This document shows, one piece after another, positions 36,547-47,857 of a stretch of 64,000 bases of DNA. Made by a program: the position numbers and the translations under genes. The notes under the pieces were generated by a model, which worked only from the letters and a program-made list of their open reading frames with translations, did not search any database and was not told where the DNA came from. Every line of letters starts with the position of its first letter. Positions within the stretch are counted from its first letter, which is position 1. The DNA comes from Volvox africanus. Its lineage: Eukaryota > Chlorophyta > Chlorophyceae > Chlamydomonadales > Volvocaceae. Where the stretch lies: the NCBI GenBank assembly GCA_030268105.1, contig BSDZ01000015.1, positions 2,259,501-2,323,500 of the forward strand, read 5' to 3'.

Positions 36547-39156
36547 GGCTCACAGCTTTGCAGAATTTGCAGATTAATCACAGGTGTCGGCGTTTACACA
36601 GTAGTAACAATATTAAAACTACAATGTAAGAAGTGTAAGAAGCAGAATTACATTCGGGAATGTTGTCAGCCTATACCAATTCGATAGGTATTCACATGGG
36701 CCTTGCGCCAGGCCCTGATGGATTTTCAGGGCTTCAGAATTCAGACGCCATGTTACCCGTACATGATACTATCCTTATTAAGAGAGCTCTGGTGTAGAGA
36801 CGTAAGCCGTAAATCCAAGACCCAAGACCCTGCTAGGAGGCCCTGAACGCAAATTCTCTAACCACCAACCGTAAAGCGAGAGGCCGTATCCCCACGCCCT
36901 AATATACCGATACTCAAGGCATACACAGCTAAACTACACGCGACAATCAATTACAATCCTTTAAATCTAAGAAAGATGTACTGCGCATCCGTCCAAACAT
37001 AAATCTCACTGCGCTGTTCAGGGTTGTTCAAGCACCGGTGCGGGGTCCATCCTGGTCTATCAACAAAGGACGACCCGTCGTAACACGATTTCAGATTTCT
37101 ATAGGATTCGCTCCGATCCATCTCCATCGATACAGTCTGGATATCCATGGGCTAGCACAGCCAGGTGGGAAGCTGCATGTAAGATTTCTGCATCATTCGT
37201 ACGGCTATCATCATTCTTCTCAAGCACTAGTCCAGATGGAGCACGGTAATCCAAATCAAGGGTCTGGCCGGCCTATCTGAGCGAACGGCATGACACCACT
37301 GTTTCATGCCGACCATGTATTCCCCCAAAATTGTGTCCAGACTGTTACGCATGACCGAGTCCCCATCCCATGAAATGTTCGTTTTATAGTGAATTCAAAA
37401 CGGCCAACAATGGATGACCTCACCCATGGAGCTGTACAGCATAACTTGAAAGCTAAAAATTGTATGCACTGTAACATTGAATTCTTCGGATTACACCGGT
37501 CAAGACATAGTGGCCAGGAATCTGAGGTTCACGCGTGAAGCTGGCTGTTCTCTGCAGCACGCGCACCACTCTTGCTTCCCGCCTCACAACCATAAAAGCA
37601 AGCGGATAGGGGGCTTCGATGCCATAGCTCCAAAACAGGAAAAACTGTAAGGGTCCTCTTGACCGTTGGCGCTGTCAGACACGCCCATACTATGATACCC
37701 CCCCCCTTTCACCCCTCCCCCGGCGCCTGCCTGCCTGAGGAGGAGAAGACACGATACAACCGGGATGCCTGGCCAGTCCTACGTCAAATCAGCCGGGGAC
37801 CCAAAAGATCCAAATGCATTCAGTGTCAATGCCCGACGAACCGCTGCTGTCTCACTAAAACTAATACTATCCTGAATTCGGCCATGCAACACAGCGACTG
37901 TTCTTCTTACCCTTTCGTCCGAATGGCACTTCTGACCGTATGTCACACCTGACAGGGTGGTAGCAAGGCTTCAGCAATGTCAGTCGTGTCACCAGATACA
38001 TTGGGATTCATACACTGCAATTATCCCGGCCGGGGTCCAACGTCGCAGCTTGTGCACACGTGTGTGGGCACCGTTCAACAGTTGGCGTGCGACTCTTCGC
38101 TGGTCTCGCAAACCCCCTCCTCCCAGCCCCCTAGACACCAGTCAGCAGCCTTCTCCCCAGGTCACGCATTGTTCATCCCGCCCCCTCAGAAGGCCGAGGT
38201 TCTGACACTGAGCATGTCGGGTAATATGCGTTGCGGTCGTGACAAGGGCTGTTCCAAACCATCCAACTATTATTCAAGCAACATCAACTCAACAGACGTA
38301 CTTTGGGTCCGACTGCCGGCTTATTCACCGCTTCACACAAGCTCGTATTCCCCCCTCCTTTATTCAAGCGACACCAATCCACACAAGCTGCTTACGTGGT
38401 GACGCAGGCAGCGCTGTTGCACCATGGACACCGTTGCAACTGAACGAGAACGGGTGACAGGTTTTCAACGTAGCCACATGGATCCCAACAGGCCAGGACT
38501 AGGTGCATCATGATACTACACATTATAACAATTAGCGGGTGCATCGATGCTCAAGAAGTCCTCCTGTTAAAACGCAACAAGGTAGTCATGGTCACGGTCA
38601 TCAAGAAAACGTGGTGGTTAACTTGACATGCCCATACAAGGGCTTGGAATCCCATGGTGCCATCTTGAGACGGGCGGGCGGGCTACCACATGGAGCAGTG
38701 TGAAGAACTGTGCAGCCCAGCCGAGCCACTGCTCTCGTCATGTTCCACGGGTGGCGGTCAATCTTTCCAAAAAAATCCTTAAAACCTCACATTTCAAAGC
38801 TGGTCCCAAAACTACAAACGCCTGTGCTTTTACGTCTCAAACACACCTGTTGGAGCGCATCTTCAGCACAACAGTGTACCGGCGGACAATTGGGGATGCT
38901 TAATACTGGTCATTAGCAAGGGAGGTCTCACTCCACAACTGCGCGACGCGAAACGAACGAGGCAAAGCACAATCGGGCTATAAGTAGCTACGGAGCTAAC
39001 CCGAGCGAAGTAGTGACCATCGGGGCCACCCGGCTGAATGACTCCAGTCCCAGCACATGCTTCGAACATAATCCAGTTATTAAGTGAACGAGTCTTGGGG
39101 CGTCGCAAAACTACAAATCGACGCTTGTGCTGCACCGGCTGGTACTGCTGTCGTCG
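36547..39156. other. Intergenic stretch, LC7 promoter to coiled-coil gene 3' end
   Basis: No gene supported in 2.6 kb. It must hold the LC7 promoter on its left side and the 3' UTR of the coiled-coil gene on its right. The plus frames at 37659-38457 are Pro/Ser/Thr-rich and overlap each other, without a family match. Two loosely similar segments starting TTATTCAAGC(A/G)ACA lie at about 38270 and 38363, suggesting an old local duplication. Confidence 0.45.
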
Positions 39157-42100
39157 TTACCGCTGCTCCTGCTGTGGCTGCGAGAAGTGACCACCGCTGG
39201 CTGTTGAGCGGCGTGCAGCTGCTGACAGCTCTGGTGGTGGTGCGGCAGCTATATGGAGGTTTAAGTTACCCTGGCCGTTCTGGTATGGACGCGAAGACGT
39301 TCCTTGGGTTTGTGAATGGTGTTGGTAAGGAAGGCCCGCACCTGCACCGCTTCCACTGGGGCCATCGACCCCGGGACAGCTTGGAAATCCTAAGCTACCC
39401 GCCGCCGCCGCCGCCGCTGCTGTCCCGGGCCCCCGAGCAACGAGGGGGCCGTCTATATCCGCTAACCCAGACGCCAGCATGGCGCGGCGCAGGGACTGTG
39501 GTTGCTGATAGGCGATGTGTGTAGAATAGTCCACGCTGGTACGAGCAGGGTTCCTCTGTGCGCATATATTATATCGAATTCGGGTATTGGATGAGTAGGC
39601 GAGTGGATGAGGGAGGAAGCCAAATAGAATGACAGAAATAGGAACGGGTGCGGAGTTGGCAGGAATTATCTGAAAAGCGCAGTTGTGATGACAAGGCGGT
39701 GCAACAATACACTCGGCTCCGGGACCAGGGCTATAAAAAGGGGTAGCTGTTAATTCCGGGGATCCCCGGGGGCCCGTAAGATTCCTTTCGGGGAGCACCC
39801 CCGGAACTACCCACTAACTGAGTAGGCCCATAAAACGTTCCGGGGTCCCCCGGAATCTGCAAAAACACTTCCGTGGCACAGAAATGTCATTTCAAAAGCC
39901 AGTTGAAGCCTGTAATGATCTCCCTTAATGTCAAAGCTATCAAGTCCTAAGGTCTTGGCGCCAGCAATGTTCCCCGGAACCGGACCTTGCTCTTGCCAGA
40001 ATACTCCGGGAGAACACGGAAAAAAGGCTTTTCCTTTACGGGGGGACAATCCTCTGTCCCAGAAAAGTCGTGTTTCATGCGGCCGAAAAGTTTCGTGGGC
40101 CCCGGAGCGGGCCCAACATTTTTACCCCGGAACATTTTTGGAAAAAGTAAAATACGTCCGGGTCCCCTCCGTTCCATGCTTTGGGATTAGGATGCTGTGC
40201 GCGGGTAGTCCACTCTACTCGGGTCAAGCCAAGCATTGATGCTATATTATTATAAATATAGGGTAAAATATGTATATATGTATATACGTATATATGTATA
40301 TTATTTCTTTTTATAATATTATTTATTTATTATTTATTACATCATACATATCTATATACAATATTATTTACCGGTATCAAGCTAATAGGGCGAGAACCGA
40401 GGCCGGCTTTGGCAGCTCAAGCAAGCGGGTGCGATACGTCGCTCAACGCTTGCACGCTGCCCTTGCCCTTGTCCTCAGGCTTTTTCCCTGGGGATCGCCA
40501 GCTGCGCAACTCTAAGGAGTACCGTATTGAGACCACTCTCCCACAGCCCTCCCACAGCCCTCCCACAGCCCTCCCACAGCCCTTTAGTCGACCTTGGACT
40601 GCGAATTTCCCACCAGTTCCTAATGTTATGTACGTAAGTCCATTGTTGGTATCCTCACGGATTCATTCACACACATGTAATTCCAATTTCCCCTCCACAA
40701 TCAGGGCCCACATGAGAACCGATCTACGAACCTAATAACCCACTCACAGCCAACACAGTCCCAGTCCCGACCTTACCCTGGCTAACTGCCGCCAGCGCTC
40801 CACCTCCGCCTCTAACGACCTCCGCTCCTCCACCCGCTCGGCCATCTGGCGCATCAAGTCTACGCGTAACCGAGCTGCGGTGGCCTCCAGTTGCTCAACA
40901 TCTGCAAGCATGGGGTGGAGGTTCAGTTACGGTATAGTTCGTAAGGAAGGCAGGACTGCAATGCGCCTCGGACTCCCTGCGAGTTTCAACCGATGGCCGA
41001 GTGTGACATAAAAACAAAACAGCGGAACATGATGCACTTTGTGGACTGGGAGACTCCATTACAACGACTGTGGACTGCGGACCGCGTGATTTCCTTTCGC
41101 TGCGGGGCGATGATGACGCCAAGAAACCACCTCAAATCCCACACATGTAGTACCATAGCCACGTGATATCTAAACTCACATGTTCGATCGGTCTCTCCAG
41201 CCTCTGAGGCATCGGCCCTCAGCCCATGCCCATGACCTGCGGCAACGGCGTACCCCAGCCCGTCATGCACGCGGCCGCTGACCGGCCCGCCCCCTTGCCC
41301 CTCTCCAGCACTTCCGGCACCTCGCGCTCCCTGTGCGGCCGCCAGCTGGCTCCGCAAAGCCGCCACCTCCTGCCGCGCTTCATGGAGCTGTTGCTGCTGC
41401 TGCCGCCGTGCTTCCTCCAACTGCCCCTCCAGCTCCTGCTGCCGCCGGGCCGCCTCCTCTGCCTGTTCCAGCTCCTGCTCGCTCCGCCGACGGAAATCCT
41501 CCTTTTGCTGCTGCAGTTCTTGCTGATGCCGCTGCCTTACGTTATCAATTCGCTGTTCTAGCTCTTGTCTCTCTCGTCGGGCATCCTCCACTTGCATTTT
41601 CGACGCAAGCTGACGCCGAACCCGCGCCAGATTCCGCTCGGCTGCTGCCACCTGAGCTTCCAGATCTGCCTTACCAGAAATCGCCAGCTGTAGCTGCTGC
41701 TGCAACTCCGAAACCTGCTGCCGCAGCCTCGCCGCCTCCTCCCGACTCTGATATAGCACATACGGGGCCGATGCCAACAAAAGCCAGGGCGATGAAACAT
41801 ACACACACACATATGCACAGCCTTCCTTCCAAGGAGTCCAGCATTTTTTAGAGTGCTAATGGCACGATTCCCGAGCGCTTACGTAAACCCAACGTAATTA
41901 CGCAACCACATGTGTCGTCGCAGCAGCAGTGGCCCCTCCTGATTCATTTTCCCGCTCCAGTACGCATTCCCGCAAACACATACAGACCTGCTCCGCTGCC
42001 GCAGACGTCGCCTGCAGCTCGTCAGCCTGCCTCCTCAGCTGTATCCTGCGCATCCACAAAAGCAAATCGGTCACCCAGGAGTAAATGGACAACAATACGC

Positions 42101-44799
42101 AACCAGGATTCACGACTGGTGCTCCCACGCTACCGGAGGGCTGAACCAGAGTCAGATCGGACAGCAGCAGTTTGGACCTACATTATAACAAGACTACCTG
42201 GGCTGGGAAGACCGTCATCAGCTTTCAGCGAGGAGCTAGTGGATGATATAGGATAATGGTATGGGGCCTTGTGTGTACCAGCAAAAGGCAAGCGGCTCTG
42301 CACTACCGCTGCTCGCATGGCAGGTAGGGTGCTGGGCTCCAAACGAATCGAACTCCCGCAGCCTCTCCTTGACCGCCCCTGGCAATCTTTTGGTCCTTGC
42401 ACGCTGCGCCTCTTTAAGAGATCGTTGTGCAGCTATTCCCTTCTTAGCTTCAATTCCTCCTCAATTCTTACCCATACCTCCCGCCCTGTCGGTTGCCCCG
42501 CCCTGCGCCGCCCTCCACCATTGCACTTGACGCCCATGCCGGTACAATAAGCTGTTACTCTTGGTGAACTTTGCTGGGCTTGGTTTCTTTGCTCTTATCC
42601 CCACCTGGTCTGCTCCAGCTGCCGCGTCAGGCGCGCCTGCTGTTGCTGCATCGCCGAGCATCGACGGCCCAGCTGGGCCTTTTGTTGGCTGTAAAGCTTC
42701 ACCATACGCTGCCAGCAGGCGGTCGCTTGTCGCTCCTTGCGCGCGAAGACTGACTCCGCTGCGGATCAGGGCAGGATGGGAGAAACGGGATTCCGTCGCG
42801 GAACTTGCTGTGGCTCCAGAGGAAAAAGGGCAAAGTTCCGTCTAGGTAAGACCCCAAAACCAAGAGCCAGGAACCAGGAACCAGGAAGTAAGCCCCACAC
42901 GATGTCCAGGGACACAGCTAAGTGCACGCTTGTGAGGGAGGATATGGACGACGTGTGTAAATGGTCACAAAGAAAACAGATCGATAAAACCCAGAACAAA
43001 ACACATGGGTAAGGACATCCAAGTGCCAACGGCTGACCCTGTTACGGTGGGTGCTGATGGAACGAATGCAAGGACGCAACTTCCTTGGTTCTAACTTCCC
43101 AGCATTCGGCCTACCTACCTTCTGCTCCGCGATCCAAAACCTGGCGGATCTCCGCGTACACGGTCCGAAGATATTCCGGGCAGCTGGCAGGGAGGTCAGG
43201 AGGTGCCTGCAGACGGGAACCCGCTGGGCTCGGACGCAACACGTCCGTTGGAGCTGAGGACAGCGGCGGCGGCAGGGAACTTCCGCCGTACGGGAAGTCC
43301 CGCAAAAGTGCCTCTAGGTACGGATCGGAGCCTACGACGTCGGGGCCACCGTCACCTTCACCGTCACTGCTCCCTCCATCGCCATCGCGTTCATTCGCAG
43401 CTGTAGCCACCGGGTTATATGTATGATCGGCACGGCCATGTGCAGAACGGAGAGGGGGGGGGGTGGACACACATTTGGATGTCAGATGTTCTCACACGTC
43501 CCAGTCGTGAGACGTCGAGCAGAGCGACTGATCTCTTTTATATCGCATGCAGTCCCTTTCTATTCATTAGAACGGCCCTGTTCTACATGGGCCGAAGCCG
43601 CAGAGCCTCTTTAGGCAATCTGCAGCCTTCGTGGGCACGTCCGCAGACAGAATACCTCATCGCGTATCGCTCGTTTCTCCGCCGAAGTAGCATCAGGACG
43701 ATTGGCAACTACTACTACACGTTCATCAAGACGATTAGCAGAGCGTAAAAGCCAGGATACGTGCGAGAAGCAATACAAATCTCTGTAAGTCCAGCAAAAT
43801 ATTGAAGACTTGTCATTTATTCAACCTGATACCATCATCAGCTATCCCTACGGAGCCAGTCTGTATGTAAACCTTGGAATGCATACAAGATTGTGCCGCA
43901 CACGCGGACCCCTGTCTAGCCCTTATGTCCGAGTCCAGACCTTTTTCCATTTCCATATCTGTATTACGCTAGGGAATAGTGTACGACCCTATATATCTGT
44001 ATCACATAGCGCACACTGCGATCGAGCAAAGCGCCGCATGAACCATCATTCAAGTTCACACCGCTGGTTCCTTCCCTGGACATGTGTTGCGGACGTTTAA
44101 AAATTAACTTCTGGGCTTACAGGACACTTTCCTTGCGGATTGAACCGCCCCCCAAATACCGGGATTCGTCCCTCTTTCCCCGGAACCTTCTCGTATTTTA
44201 TCTGGCTTGGGGTTACGTGTTACCCTTTCCCACATTGCAGCGCCAATCGGTATACCTCGTCCTCTGCATCGTATTCGCGCCTTGTACCTGCACTCCACCA
44301 CTCCCGAAACTGCCACGTTCTTCATGCACTGTGCAGCGCAGCCTTTTGGCTTCGCCTTTCTCCTTCTGTGCTCATTTTCGTTTTACTGCTCCCCCTCCTG
44401 GAATAGCCACGAATAACGTGGTCGTTTTCGAAGCCGATGAGTTCCATCAGTACTACTAGCGAAATTCGCTGATACCCTATCCACCGGCATTTCTCTTACC
44501 CGCGTTGGTTACTGAAACTCTTTGCCGATCCTTTTCTGTTTCTCGACTAGGGCCCAAGTCCCCCACTCACCTTGCGCCTCCCGGCCAATCACAGAGTCAG
44601 CCCTTGGGGCCAAAGCGCCGGCAGAGCCGATTCCCAAGTCCGCAGCGCTGCCCTCCCTCCCTACTGCTACTGCGACGGCTGGATTCGCCACGCTGCCGCC
44701 AACGGCCGCAGCGCCGCCGCTGCCACTTGGATCTGCAATGCCCTGACTACATGTCGGCTCGACGGATGCAGCTGCTTCAGTCGAAGGCAAAACCACCAT
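39157..44799 (-). CDS. Coiled-coil protein, Gln/Glu/Arg-rich, function unknown
   Basis: Exons on the minus strand that agree in phase: 44571-44799 (start tentative, ATG 44799), 43119-43400, 42605-42758, 41988-42045, 41180-41747, 40777-40901, 39157-39504 (TAA), about 587 residues. The N-terminal part is low-complexity Ala/Gly/Ser, then SDPYLEALLRDFPYG and CPEYLRTVYAEIRQVLDR. Long coiled coils follow: KERQATACWQRMVKLYSQQK; from 41747 REEAARLRQQVSELQQQLQL through many E-L-Q heptads; then VEQLEATAARLRVDLMRQMA. The tail is Gly/Ala/Gln-rich. The exon at 44571 stays open to 45018, where an acceptor would make it internal, so the protein could be longer or even part of the PHD gene upstream. Another possible exon (42340-42440, AQRSLKEAQRARTKRL) does not fit the phase. 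No family recognised; a scaffold or basal-body role would be a guess. Confidence 0.6.
39720..40180. repeat. Block rich in TCCGGGG/CCCCGGA motifs
   Basis: Inside the last intron of the coiled-coil gene, the motif TTCCGGGG and its complement recur many times in both orientations, including the palindrome CCGGGGATCCCCGG at 39756-39769. The pattern looks like a dispersed short repeat or a decayed non-autonomous element. No ends could be defined. Confidence 0.5.
40240..40375. repeat. AT-only microsatellite-like island
   Basis: Alternating TA/TATG tracts, including near-perfect copies of GTATATATGTATA around ACG, followed by ATTATTTATTT repeats. Same intron, immediately after the CCGG-rich block. 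Confidence 0.8.
40536..40579. repeat. 11-bp tandem repeat, four copies
   Basis: The unit CCCTCCCACAG is repeated four times (first copy CTCTCCCACAG). On the plus strand it mimics repeated splice acceptors (pyrimidines then CACAG), but the gene here is on the minus strand. Confidence 0.85.
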
Positions 44800-45119
44800 G
44801 GCCGTCTTCGCTCTCCTGGATTCGTCTCCAGCCGGTTCTCTGTCCCCTCCCGTTGCTGCTGCTTCTGCAGTCTTCCCATGAGGTGCAGGAGCGCCGAGGT
44901 AGGCAACGGTTCCGTCTGCAGCAGCAGGAGGAGGAGGAGCAGTAGTTGCGGGTGCAGCAGCAGCAGGAGAAGGAGCAGGTGCAACAGCAGCAGCGATCGC
45001 TGTCGGCGTCAACAGCAACTGCGGTCACCGCGGCACTGCCGTGACGTACTGTATTGGAGTCCTCTTCGCCAGCTACGTCCATCCTACCAACTTTAGCAGC
45101 AGTCTCAGTAACAACAGCG

Positions 45120-45266
45120 TTTCAAAGTCGACATCAAGCTAGAAAGCTCGTACCCCTTCATTCCACCAAAGATGACGTTCCTGACGAAGGTGCAGCCTAC
45201 GGTATAGGTGCGACTCAGCCCGGAAGTGTGCGGGGGGCGCGGGAGTGGGACGTGCGTACAAGCAAG
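45120..45266 (+). pseudogene. Stray fragment of a UBC27-type E2 gene (part of one exon plus following intron)
   Basis: These about 147 bases align with 49796-49941 of the E2 gene 4.7 kb away, same strand. They cover the end of E2 exon 2 (from FKVDIKLESSYPF to the donor) and about 75 bases of the next intron. No other E2 exon is nearby, so it is a fragment, not a gene. Most exon differences are silent or conservative (V to I, S to T), so the copy may derive from a functional paralogue and not from decay of the neighbour. Intron sequence is included, so it arose from DNA and not from mRNA. It lies just past the stop codon of the PHD gene, antisense to it. Confidence 0.85.
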
Positions 45267-45318
45267 CAGGATGTAGAAATTGGGTTTAGTTTACTAACTT
45301 TGCAACCGCTTCCATACG

Positions 45319-47857
45319 TCATGGCGCTGCTGCTGTGTGCATTATGTCCAACACTCTAGCATCAGCGGCTGCAGTTTCACCTTTGGCAGCAGCGTCTCTC
45401 TTGACGACATCGTCCTCGCTGTCATCGTCCGATACATCTTGCGTCGAAGAAAGCTCGTAAAGCTCCCTGCCACCGCCGCCGCTGCCATCCCTCGATATCG
45501 ACCGGTCATCCTCGCTGTCCAACTCGCCGTCTGGACCACCAACCTCACTTGCATCTTGTCCGTCCTGGTGTGGCTGCTCTGGTTCAGCGGCATCCATCAA
45601 CTTGTCTGTCGGCTCCATCTCCTCTTCAGCCACCTCATCATCTGCCTTAGGCGCTTCCTTTTCCGCCGCCGCAGTGTCATCTTCGCAACTCATCACTGCT
45701 TGGGAGCCTCCCTCCGTCGCGCCGGTACACATCCTCGTGCGTCTATCGCGACGTGCCACGCGGCGTGGCGCCTCAGCAGTGTTTTCTGAGATGTCGCGTA
45801 TAGAATGTACGACTTTGGGTCCTCCATCCTGCAGCGGCATGCTCGCGCGCTCCTCTTCGACGCCATCACCGTTACCACCGGTCTCCATTTCGTGATTGCG
45901 CGCACAATCAAGTCCAATGCTAGCGTAGTCGTCAACAGGTGCAGATAGGAGGGAGCCATCGGCAAGACGCTGCCGTTTGGGGCCCCCACTGCCGTCTCCT
46001 TTTCCGACAGAACGCGCCGCTGAGTTGCCAGCACCGCGACCTTCATCAACGTATGTGTAGTTGCTAACACTATCCGGCTGAGCGAGTCGCTTCCGCACAA
46101 ATTGACCCGTGATTCGCACCGTCTGCTGTACCCCTGGCTGAGAACAGCTATCTTCTTCCACAGCACACCCTTGCAGCTGTTGCTCTTGCTCTTGCTGAAT
46201 CCTCTGCCCTTCCAAAGGTGGTTGCTGCTGTTGAGAGGATCGTCGCGACTGTTGTGGATGCACTGACAGTTCTAGTTGTGATTGCTGCTGCTGCTGCTGC
46301 GAGGGTCGCGGAGGCTGCAAAGTTTTTCGTTGTTTCTTCCACCGCGGTGGCCGGGCTTGTAGCTTCGGGGACCCGTCCTGCGCCAGTCGTGCGTGTCGCT
46401 GTCCCGGAGTTAGCTGCTGAGATTGCCGTTGTTGTTGTGACACTTGTTGCTGCTCCTGTTGTGGTGACTGCGCTGGCGGCTGCGAGGCCACTGGCTGGCG
46501 CTGTTCCGGGGAAGGCACGTCCTGTTGAGAGGATTTTCGATGCCGTTCTAAAGGCTTCTGGGGCTCGTGGGAGAGCTGCTCTTCATCCAGGCCCTGTGAA
46601 GGCTGACCGTCTTGATGGTGGGTCTCCATCCCTTTCTGGGCAGCAGCCACGTGCGTTTGGCACTGGCTGCAGACGAAACGACCGCGGAGCGGAGTGGCGC
46701 ACAGCCGATGGAAGAATCGCTTGCAGTTTTCGCAACGAAGCATCTCGGACCCTTAAGGGAGGCACCCCACCAGGCGGACGAACGATTCGGGATGACCCAC
46801 GGGTCATAGGGTGTCAGCGGAGGGGCAATGCTGGGGGAAGCATATGTATCTACTTTTGTACCCATATCAGGTGGTGGTGTCGATGAAAGCATATCAGGAT
46901 AATGTATGCATACACGTACATGTACAAGTGCGCAACGGTGCGCAAGGCACAACCAATGTGCAGATCCATATCCCATGGAGAGGGGGCCGGCCCGCAAGGC
47001 GGCCCGCATGATGGGGCGAGGCGTCACCGAAAGCGGGATGTCCTCAGATGTTACTGTTCTTTTCTGGCTATATTTTCACAGCGGTGTTATACCGGCATGC
47101 CGTATAGGCCGCCCAGTCCCCATCGGCTTCCTTGGAGCCTATTTGAATGATGGTCTAGGCCTCATAGACGTCATGACAGCGTGTATCCGTGTATCCCCAC
47201 AACTCTAGTCCCCATGTATGAAAGCCAAAGGTGGACCAGGGACCAGGCAGGTAACTCACCACTGTTTGATGTCTCCCTGTTACAGGCAGCGCACTTCGGC
47301 GTGACCAGTCCCAGGACAAACCAGTCCTGCAGATTAGAGGACCAGACTTGCAGTTCGTCGCCTGACACAATTTCCACTTTGTAGGCCTTAGTATTGAGAA
47401 TGTACCCGTGAACGTTTGACATGTCGATGCGAGCCCGAAGCTGGCCATCTGGCCCGCACTCGTCGAGAAGTGTATATCTCGAGTACAAGGGCCGCCGGTC
47501 GATACCCCCAACTTCCTGTGATTAAGCAGGGCAATTTTACTCTACAATCGGGCATAGTCATATGCATTTTTTGGTATTACGCTTACCGCACCTTGCCGGG
47601 CACCTGTATACGAATTTCAATATCTTCATTTGCATTTAATTCATGAGACAAATGGGGTCTGAACTCGTCGTGCGAGACATAAATATGCGGCGGAGAACTG
47701 CAGCTTCTCCAGTCGACAAAGACGGCCTGCGTGCAAGGGTTGTAAAATTCAGAGAGCTCTAAATGTAAGCCAAAATTTCAAATAGATTCAGGGTTGCGAT
47801 GTTGACCTCCGAGTGTAACTTGGTCTGACGTTCCACACGAGTAGGTTTTGGCGCCAT
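45319..47857 (-). CDS. PHD-finger protein with Gln-rich and acidic regions
   Basis: PHD fingers usually read histone H3 tails, so a nuclear chromatin role is likely. Exons: 47807-47857 (tentative), 47604-47756, 47260-47515, 45319-46751; phases agree, 630 residues. Residues about 143-184 form a C4HC3 finger: CAAC, then CENCKRFFHRLC, then CSQC, split by an intron. Before it is a folded-looking segment (AVFVDWRSCSSPPHIYVSHDEFRP; SRYTLLDECGPDG; VEIVSGDELQVWSSNLQDWFVLGLV) that I cannot assign. After it come long Gln/Ser/Pro-rich stretches encoded by CAG-type repeats, a possible nuclear signal (KRQRLADG), and acidic segments ending DDDSEDD. The TGA at 45319 is taken as the end; no good donor was found near it. 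The first intron would be only 50 bases, so the start exon is weak. Confidence 0.72.

Noticed and set aside
41333..41851. 172-codon plus-strand Pro/Ala-rich frame
   Set aside because: Complement of the E/Q/L/R coiled-coil exon; Pro/Ala-rich mirrors are expected opposite such codons.
45018..45082. ATG at 45082 (MDVAGEEDSNT...) as start of the coiled-coil gene
   Set aside because: It is in a different frame from the 44571-45018 exon, and the only intron that would join them would be about 31 bases, too short to splice.
46218..46886. 222-codon plus-strand Val/Ala-rich frame
   Set aside because: Complement of the CAG-rich Gln region of the PHD gene.
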